Below, piece after piece: positions 60,668 to 64,000 of a stretch of 64,000 bases of DNA (its first letter is position 1; the number at the start of each line of letters is the position of its first letter). The translations under genes and the position numbers were made by a program. A model generated the notes under the pieces. That model did not search any database, was not told the DNA's origin, and saw only the letters and a list, made by a program, of their open reading frames with translations. Source of the stretch: Rubrobacter xylanophilus (GTDB lineage: Bacteria; Actinomycetota; Rubrobacteria; Rubrobacterales; Rubrobacteraceae); NCBI RefSeq assembly GCF_007164525.1, contig NZ_AP019791.1, positions 1-64,000 on the forward strand. Reading direction: 5' to 3'.

Positions 60668-62584
60668 ATGGGCAAGAGCATCGGGATAGACCTTGGGACG
60701 ACGAACAGTTGTGTTGCGGTTTTGGAGGGTGGAGATCCGGTTGTCATCCCCAATTCCGAGGGGGAGCGGACGACGCCCTCTGTTGTAGCGTTTGACAGGA
60801 AGAGCGGGGAGCGGCTTGTCGGCCAGCTTGCGCGGCGGCAGGCGGTGACCAATCCGGAGCGGACGGTCTATTCGATCAAGCGCTTCATGGGGCGCCGCTA
60901 CGACGACGTGAAGCAGGAGGCCGAGCGGGTCGGCTATCAGGTGGTGCCTGGGCCGCACGGGGACGTACGGGTGCGGCTCGGTGACAAGGACTACTCGCCG
61001 CCGGAGATCTCGGCGATGATCTTGCAGAAGCTCAAGCGGGATGCCGAGGACTACCTGGGCGAGGAAGTGACCGACGCGGTCATCACGGTGCCGGCGTACT
61101 TCGAGGATGCGCAGCGGCAGGCCACCAAGGACGCCGGTCGGATAGCCGGGCTCAACGTCAAGCGGATCATCAACGAGCCCACGGCTGCGGCGCTGGCCTA
61201 CGGTCTGGACAAGGAGAACGACCAGACCATCCTCGTCTTCGACCTGGGTGGCGGCACGTTCGACGTCTCCATCCTCGAGCTCGGCGACGGCGTCTTCGAG
61301 GTCAAGGCCACCAGCGGCAACAACCACCTGGGGGGCGACGACTTCGACGCCAAGGTCGTCGAGTGGATCGTGGAGGAGTTCAAGAAGGCGGAGGGCATAG
61401 ACCTCTCCAGGGACAAGATGGCCATGCAGCGGCTGGTGGAGGCTGCGGAGAAGGCCAAGAAGGAGCTCTCCTCCACGACCAGCACCAACATAAACCTGCC
61501 GTTCATCACGGCGGACGCCAACGGTCCGAAGCACCTGGACCTCACGCTCACCCGGGCCCAGTTCAACAAGCTCACCGCCGATCTCGTGGAGGCCACCGCG
61601 GGTCCGGTGCGCCAGGCGATGCAGGACGCCGGTCTCAAGCCCGGTGACGTGGACCAGGTGATCCTGGTCGGTGGCTCCACCCGCATACCGGCAGTGCAGG
61701 AGAAGGTCAAGGAGCTCACCGGCAAGGAGCCGCACAAGGGCATCAACCCTGACGAGGTCGTCGCCATCGGGGCGGCCATCCAGGCGGGGGTGCTCGCCGG
61801 CGAGGTCAAGGACGTGCTCCTGCTGGACGTCACGCCGCTCTCCTTGGGCATCGAGACCAAGGGCGGGGTGTTCACCAAGCTCATTGAGCGGAACACGACC
61901 ATCCCCACGCGCAAGAGCGAGATCTTCACCACCGCCGAGGACAACCAGCAGTCGGTGGAGATCAAGGTCTACCAGGGCGAGCGTGAGATCGCGGCGCACA
62001 ACAAGCTGATCGGCAACTTCCAGCTGGTGGGAATCCCGCCCGCCCCGCGGGGGATGCCCCAGATCGAGGTGACCTTCGACATCGACGCCAACGGCATCCT
62101 GAACGTGGGGGCGAAGGATCTCGGAACCGGCAAGGAGCAGAAGATCACGATAACCGCCTCCAGCGGCCTCTCCGACCAGGAGATCGAGCAGATGGTCCGC
62201 GATGCCGAGGCCCACGCCGAGGAGGACCGCAGGAAGCGGGAGGAGGCGGAGATCCGCAACAACGCGGACAACCTGGTCTACTCCGTCGAGCGCTCCCTGA
62301 AGGAGGTCGACGGCAAGGTGGACGCCTCCACGAAGGAGGAGATCGAGCAGGCCATCAGGGAAACCAAGGAGGCCCTCGCCGGCGACGACATAGAGGAGAT
62401 AAAGCGGAAGCAGGAGGCGCTGATGTCCGCCTCCCACAAGCTCTCGCAGGTCCTCTACCAGCAGGCCCAGGAGCAGCAGCAGCAGTCCGGCTCCTCGGGC
62501 GGAAACAGCTCCTCCGATGAGGACGTGGTGGAGGACGCCGAGATCGTCGATGAGGAGGACGAGGAGAAGCGCGACGATAGATGA
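60668..62584 (+). CDS. dnaK: Molecular chaperone DnaK (Hsp70)
   Basis: A 638-residue Hsp70. The ATPase domain has [39 protein letters not shown] and [12 protein letters not shown]. The substrate domain has [14 protein letters not shown] and [11 protein letters not shown]. The C terminus ends in an acidic tail after a Gln/Ser-rich linker. It binds unfolded proteins with DnaJ and GrpE, which follow. AAGGAGG precedes ATG 60668; a TTG 3 nt earlier is less likely. Confidence 0.98.
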   Translation: MGKSIGIDLGTTNSCVAVLEGGDPVVIPNSEGERTTPSVVAFDRKSGERLVGQLARRQAVTNPERTVYSIKRFMGRRYDDVKQEAERVGYQVVPGPHGDVRVRLGDKDYSPPEISAMILQKLKRDAEDYLGEEVTDAVITVPAYFEDAQRQATKDAGRIAGLNVKRIINEPTAAALAYGLDKENDQTILVFDLGGGTFDVSILELGDGVFEVKATSGNNHLGGDDFDAKVVEWIVEEFKKAEGIDLSRDKMAMQRLVEAAEKAKKELSSTTSTNINLPFITADANGPKHLDLTLTRAQFNKLTADLVEATAGPVRQAMQDAGLKPGDVDQVILVGGSTRIPAVQEKVKELTGKEPHKGINPDEVVAIGAAIQAGVLAGEVKDVLLLDVTPLSLGIETKGGVFTKLIERNTTIPTRKSEIFTTAEDNQQSVEIKVYQGEREIAAHNKLIGNFQLVGIPPAPRGMPQIEVTFDIDANGILNVGAKDLGTGKEQKITITASSGLSDQEIEQMVRDAEAHAEEDRRKREEAEIRNNADNLVYSVERSLKEVDGKVDASTKEEIEQAIRETKEALAGDDIEEIKRKQEALMSASHKLSQVLYQQAQEQQQQSGSSGGNSSSDEDVVEDAEIVDEEDEEKRDDR

Positions 62585-62673
62585 GAGTTCTCCCGTGAGA
62601 TGGCTCCGGCTTCTTCGAAGGGGGCCGGAGCCATCCGGGATGAAGACCGTACCATGAGGAGGGCGATGGAGTC

Positions 62674-63291
62674 TTGAGCAACGAGGATCGCAAGGAGCGC
62701 GGACCGGAAGAGGAGCCGCAGGCCGAAGAGAAAGTGCAGGAGCCTCAGGGATCCCCCGGGGATCCCGCCTCGGTAGAGGAACCCGCACCGGCCGAGGTCG
62801 TCGGTGAAGAACCTCCTTCCCCGGAGGAGCCAGCCAGCGAAGATGAGCTCGCACAGCTCCGCGAGGAGCTGGAAACCATCCGCCGGGAACGTGACGAATA
62901 CCTCAATGCCCTGCGCCGCCTGAAGGCCGAGTTCGAGAACTCCCGCAAGCGGATGGAGCGCGAGACGCAGCGGATCCGCGAAGCCGCCGCCGAACGGCTC
63001 GTGGCCGAACTCCTCCCGGTCCTCGATAACCTGGACCGCGCCCTGGAGGCCGAAGGAGATATCCGGGAGGGCGTGAGGGCCACCCGGGACCAGCTCACCG
63101 ACGTCCTCGCCCGGGAGGGACTGACCCCGATCGCCTCCGACGGTCAGCACTTCGACCCCAGCGTCCACGAGGCCGTCATGAGCCAGCCCTCCGAAGAGCA
63201 CGAAGAAGGAACCATCATACAAACCTTCGAGCGGGGCTACATGTTCAACGGCCGGCCCATCCGGCCGGCAAAGGTTGTAGTTGCAACTTAG
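62674..63291 (+). CDS. grpE: Nucleotide exchange factor GrpE
   Basis: A 205-residue protein. The N terminus is acidic and disordered, a long coiled-coil helix covers about residues 50-95 ([19 protein letters not shown]), and the beta domain ends in [17 protein letters not shown]. It releases ADP from DnaK. TTG 62674 is the start, with AGGAGGG about 10 nt upstream. Confidence 0.95.
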   Translation: MSNEDRKERGPEEEPQAEEKVQEPQGSPGDPASVEEPAPAEVVGEEPPSPEEPASEDELAQLREELETIRRERDEYLNALRRLKAEFENSRKRMERETQRIREAAAERLVAELLPVLDNLDRALEAEGDIREGVRATRDQLTDVLAREGLTPIASDGQHFDPSVHEAVMSQPSEEHEEGTIIQTFERGYMFNGRPIRPAKVVVAT

Positions 63292-63319
63292 GTTTACAGT
63301 GAATCTATAGTAAAGGTTT

Positions 63320-64000
63320 ATGAAGACGAAGGATCTCTACAAGATTCTCGGCGTGGACCGGGGGGCATCGCAGGAGGAGATCCGGCGCGCCTACCGGAAG
63401 CTGGCGCGCCGGTACCATCCGGATGCCAACCCCGGGGACAAGGAGGCCGAGGAGCGGTTCAAGGAGATCCAGCACGCCTACGAGGTTCTCTCGAACCCGG
63501 AGAAGCGTCGGGAGTACGATGAAGGACCGCGCACCTTCTTCGGGGGGGGTAGGCCGGGCGGCGGCTTTGGTGCCGGTGGGTTCTCGGACCTCTCGGATCT
63601 CTTCGAGGGGTTCGGCGGTCTCGGTGATATCTTCGGCCGCGCCGGGCGGCGGGAGACCGGCCCCCGCCGGGGCGAAGACGTTACGGTGAGCGTCAGCTTG
63701 AGGTTCAGTGATGCGTTGGAGGGGGTCACCACGCGGGTCAGCGTTCCGGTGGAGGCGGTATGCGAGCCCTGTCGGGGCACGGGGGCCGCTCCGGGGACCG
63801 CGCCCCGGCGGTGTCCGCAGTGTGAGGGGCGGGGCATGAGGAGCCGGGACCAGGGGCTGTTCGCCTTTTCCGAGCCGTGTCCGGCGTGTGGCGGGCGGGG
63901 GGTCGTCATAGACAGGCCGTGCTCGGCGTGTGGTGGTGGAGGCCGGGTACGGACGAACCGTCGGGTGACGGTGAGGATCCCTCCCGGTGCGCGGGACGGC
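63320..64000 (+). CDS. dnaJ: Chaperone DnaJ, 5' part, cut by the window end
   Basis: The first 227 codons of DnaJ. The J domain has KDLYKILGVDRGASQEEI and the HPD motif in RRYHPDANPGD. A Gly/Phe-rich region follows, then the zinc-binding region with all four CxxCxGxG-type repeats: CEPCRGTG, CPQCEGRG, CPACGGRG and CSACGGGG. The C-terminal peptide-binding domain continues past the window. ATG 63320 has AAAGG upstream, 28 nt after the grpE stop. Confidence 0.96.
   Translation, partial: MKTKDLYKILGVDRGASQEEIRRAYRKLARRYHPDANPGDKEAEERFKEIQHAYEVLSNPEKRREYDEGPRTFFGGGRPGGGFGAGGFSDLSDLFEGFGGLGDIFGRAGRRETGPRRGEDVTVSVSLRFSDALEGVTTRVSVPVEAVCEPCRGTGAAPGTAPRRCPQCEGRGMRSRDQGLFAFSEPCPACGGRGVVIDRPCSACGGGGRVRTNRRVTVRIPPGARDG

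Noticed and set aside
60617-62854. Very long open frame antisense to dnaK
   Set aside because: High GC content leaves antisense frames open. The protein is low-complexity and dnaK explains the DNA fully.

Overview
The window is 64 kb of GC-rich, gene-dense bacterial DNA from a high-GC actinobacterium. It fits the deep-branching genus Rubrobacter best. The reasons are the codon use, a CysO/Mec/CysM cysteine pathway, an MtrA-MtrB-LpqB-like locus, an LPxTG cell-wall protein, and an Arthrobacter-like choline oxidase and dimethylglycine oxidase. The genus is inferred; no rRNA is present.

Layout. 1-6.1 kb: chorismate mutase and DAHP synthase, two tandem membrane Ser/Thr kinases, an HtrA protease, a cold-shock protein and ribose-5-phosphate isomerase. 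6.1-13 kb: small unknown proteins, a PAP2 phosphatase, DUF3891, an M42 aminopeptidase, an EamA transporter, a HIT protein, a flavoprotein and an M23 lipoprotein. 13-17 kb (minus strand): the operon cysM-mec-cysO-moeZ, followed by a broken M19 dipeptidase gene in which an internal 231-bp segment is inverted between 12-bp inverted repeats. 17-21.5 kb: HemQ, an aldo-keto reductase, an LPxTG-anchored RlpA-like protein, ComB, a 65-aa protein, a strongly folded RNA with a terminator, and tRNA-Ser(GCT). 21.5-29.7 kb: YihY, topoisomerase III, MscS, an amine-oxidase-like flavoprotein, an ABC exporter and a PIG-V-like transferase.

29.7-46.2 kb is the most interesting part. It is a choline/betaine catabolic island: choline oxidase, betaine aldehyde dehydrogenase, dimethylglycine oxidase, a cysteine-synthase-like enzyme, a DmdA-like THF-dependent methyltransferase, MetF, formate-THF ligase, a GcvT-like protein, monomeric sarcosine oxidase and an IclR regulator, with pabB/pabC folate genes embedded on the other strand. 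The genes suggest complete oxidation of choline to glycine with every methyl group passing through tetrahydrofolate. Neither a Rieske betaine monooxygenase nor a homocysteine methyltransferase is present, so the DmdA-like protein is a candidate for a new glycine betaine demethylase. A bipartite palindromic element occurs upstream of choline oxidase and again in the pabB/dimethylglycine oxidase divergent region, and probably marks a regulon.

46.2-53.6 kb: a sulfatase-fold enzyme with Thr at the formylglycine position, an AT-rich intergenic stretch, a nucleotidyltransferase-like protein, a metallophosphoesterase, an APC permease, a sulfotransferase-like protein and glycyl-tRNA synthetase. 53.7-60.5 kb: DUF4126, a 2-phosphoglycerate-kinase-like protein, YtxH, a GNAT-like protein, and on the minus strand a response regulator, histidine kinase, lipoprotein and anchored protein. 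60.6-64 kb: dnaK, grpE and the 5' part of dnaJ.

Many start codons lie 7-11 nt after a TATAAT-like hexamer, which points to widespread leaderless mRNAs. Functions are read from motifs and remembered family sequences; no database search was run.
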